In this document: one piece after another, positions 14,722-16,147 of the stretch
How the letters are laid out: each line of letters opens with the position of its first letter
Numbering within the stretch: position 1 is the stretch's first letter
DNA from: an uncultured Sphingomonas sp.
GTDB lineage: Bacteria > Pseudomonadota > Alphaproteobacteria > Sphingomonadales > Sphingomonadaceae
Reading direction: 5' to 3'
Assembly (NCBI GenBank): GCA_946886645.1
Contig: CAMPIY010000015.1
Span: forward strand, 1-16,147
DNA length: 16,147 nucleotides
Made by a program: the position numbers and the translations under genes
Notes under the pieces: model-generated
The model's input: only the letters and a program-made list of their open reading frames with translations
What the model was told of the DNA's origin: nothing
The model's database searches: none

Positions 14722-15902
14722 GCGAGCCGATCGTCCGGATTGCCGCTCGCGGGGACGGGGTGACCGCGAGCGGGCGTCATATCGCCTTCGCGGCGCCGGG
14801 CGACATTCTTCTTGACGATGGATCGCTCCAACCAGGCCCGGGCCACCAGCAACCGCCATGCAGCCTGTTTCCGCAGTGCGGCGGTTGTCAGCTCCAGCAT
14901 CTCACCGACGAAGCCTACGCCGGCTATTGCGCGTCTCGTATCGAGGGCGCGTTGGCACAACATGGGCTGAAGGCGACTATCCTGCCCACTTACCTGTCGC
15001 CCCCACGGACCCGCCGCCGTGCGACGCTCCGCGCTCTGAAAGCGGGTGGGAAGGTATTGCTCGGTTTTAACGAAGCCGGATCGAACCGCATCGTGGACAT
15101 GACCGAGTGCCACATCCTCCATCCGGCGCTGTTCGACCTGCTGCACCCGCTTCGCCGGCTGCTTGCATCGATCCTGCCGTCAAAGCGAACCGCGGAGATC
15201 CAGCTAACCCTGGTGGACCAAGGCGTCGATGTTGCGTTGAAGGGCGTGGAGGTTGTTGGCCTAGAAGCGGTCGAGACGCTCACGGCCTTCTGCGAGCGCC
15301 ATCGCCTGGCCCGGCTCGGCATCGACGAAGGTTATGGTCCGGAGACGCGCTTCGAGCCCCGGCCTGCGACGATTTCCCTGGGCGGCGTCGGCGTCGGCTT
15401 TCCGTCCGGTTCATTCCTCCAGGCGACGGAGGATGGCGAAGCCGCCCTGATAACGGCCGTGAGAGATGCCGTTGAAGGCGCAACGCGCGTCGCCGACCTG
15501 TTCGCCGGTCTCGGCACCTTCGCCTTCTCCCTCGATGCCCAGGTCACGGCCGCGGAGGCTTCGCGTGATTCCATATTGACCTTGAAATCCGCCGCGGGCC
15601 GCTCGGGCAGGGCGGTCGCGGCAGAACATCGCGACCTCTATCGCCGACCCTATGATGCGAAGGAATTGGCCGCTTTCGAGGCGATTGTGCTCGATCCGCC
15701 CAGGGCAGGCGCCGCCGAGCAGGTCCGGGAGCTCGCGGCATCCGCCGTTCCACGTATCGCTTATGTGAGTTGCAACCCGGCGACCTTCGCCCGCGATGCG
15801 GAAACGCTCGCCTCGGGCGGCTACCGCCTCGAGTGGGTGAAGCCGGTCGGGCAATTTCGCTGGTCCACGCACATCGAGCTCGCAGCCGCATTCAGCCGCT
15901 AG
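14718..15902 (+). CDS. Fe-S RNA (uracil-5-)-methyltransferase, RlmD/RumA family
   Basis: The enzyme makes 5-methyluridine in RNA, most likely 23S rRNA, using SAM. The product is 394 residues. A short N-terminal TRAM-like stretch (about 1-35) precedes the iron-sulfur cysteines Cys48, Cys54 and Cys57 (PPCSLFPQCGGCQLQH), with Cys69 (YAGYC) as a likely fourth. The C-terminal Rossmann domain has VADLFAGLGTFAF for SAM binding, VLDPPRAGA, the nucleophile Cys352 in YVSCNPATFARD and the general base Glu387 in HIELAAAF. All key residues are present, so it should be active; which uridine it targets (RlmD-like or RlmC-like) I cannot tell. It overlaps nnr by 4 bases (ATGA) and ends the operon, with its stop overlapping that of the convergent gene. 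Confidence 0.93.
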   Translation: MSEPIVRIAARGDGVTASGRHIAFAAPGDILLDDGSLQPGPGHQQPPCSLFPQCGGCQLQHLTDEAYAGYCASRIEGALAQHGLKATILPTYLSPPRTRRRATLRALKAGGKVLLGFNEAGSNRIVDMTECHILHPALFDLLHPLRRLLASILPSKRTAEIQLTLVDQGVDVALKGVEVVGLEAVETLTAFCERHRLARLGIDEGYGPETRFEPRPATISLGGVGVGFPSGSFLQATEDGEAALITAVRDAVEGATRVADLFAGLGTFAFSLDAQVTAAEASRDSILTLKSAAGRSGRAVAAEHRDLYRRPYDAKELAAFEAIVLDPPRAGAAEQVRELAASAVPRIAYVSCNPATFARDAETLASGGYRLEWVKPVGQFRWSTHIELAAAFSR

Positions 15903-16147
15903 ATGATGCCGCAGTCGTGCAGAATCCGCGCCCCGGCATGCACGGTCAGCCCAAGCAGGCAGAAGGTGGCGAGCAGGAATATCGGCAGACGGAAGCGAAC
16001 GATGTTCACCGTGCCCTGGATCAGGCTGTGGATGATGCGAAAACCGACATAGCCCCAGGCCAGCCAGACATTGATCGGTTGGTCCATGCCCATCATCGCA
16101 AGCGCCAGGACGATCGCATAGAAGATCGTCGGCTGCTCCATCAAATG
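15899..16147 (-). CDS. MAPEG-family membrane protein, C-terminal part (cut by window edge)
   Basis: About 82 C-terminal residues are present; the gene continues past the right edge, and the codon at the edge reads His just before LMEQPTIFY. Three membrane segments are visible: TIFYAIVLALAMMG, INVWLAWGYVGFRIIHSLIQ and LPIFLLATFCLLGLTVHA. The EQPTIFYA block and YVGFRIIHSLIQ are typical of the MAPEG family (membrane-associated proteins in eicosanoid and glutathione metabolism). The substrate of bacterial members of this subgroup is generally unknown. Its stop codon overlaps the convergent methyltransferase stop (CTAG), so there is no room for a terminator between the two genes. Confidence 0.85.
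   Translation of the reverse strand, partial: HLMEQPTIFYAIVLALAMMGMDQPINVWLAWGYVGFRIIHSLIQGTVNIVRFRLPIFLLATFCLLGLTVHAGARILHDCGII

Overview
This window looks like chromosomal core sequence from a GC-rich alphaproteobacterium, most likely of the order Sphingomonadales. I infer this from high GC, an alphaproteobacterial tRNA-Ile(CAT), a uracil-DNA-glycosylase-like protein of a kind I associate with sphingomonads, a histidine-kinase-like protein beginning MRFDD, and the run ETF-QO, TPR protein, ispE. No search could be run. There is no transposase, phage gene, CRISPR array or toxin-antitoxin pair.

Left part (1-3475): the N-terminus of gyrA on the minus strand is divergent from a secreted TPR protein on the plus strand, across a 314-base spacer with a near-perfect 20-bp palindrome. 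After a strong hairpin terminator and a CtrA-like half-site comes a plus-strand gene with HEAT-like, PAS and HisKA regions and an eroded ATPase domain.

Middle (3488-9202): everything is on the minus strand. Two tRNA genes, Ile(CAT) and Pro(TGG), lie either side of a hairpin-rich spacer. In transcription order on the minus strand the protein genes are a uracil-DNA-glycosylase-like gene, a lytic transglycosylase overlapping it by one base (TGATG), a PA0069-type radical SAM protein, an exported M28 metallopeptidase and a small lipoprotein. A REP-like hairpin separates the radical SAM gene from the peptidase gene.

Right part (9295-15902): a tight plus-strand run of five genes: electron-transfer flavoprotein:ubiquinone oxidoreductase, a secreted TPR protein that appears to start at a non-ATG codon inside the previous gene, ispE, the bifunctional NAD(P)HX repair enzyme, and an Fe-S RNA m5U methyltransferase. 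Gaps are 9 bases or less, or the genes overlap (TGATG, ATGA). Their functions are respiratory electron entry, isoprenoid precursor synthesis, cofactor repair and RNA modification. The last gene meets a convergent MAPEG-family gene, cut by the window edge, in an overlap of stop codons (CTAG).

The window is mostly housekeeping. I found no convincing new multi-gene system. The best leads are the degenerate kinase, the UDG-like protein lacking half the usual Fe-S ligands, the unorthodox start of the second TPR gene, and the structured inter-tRNA spacer.
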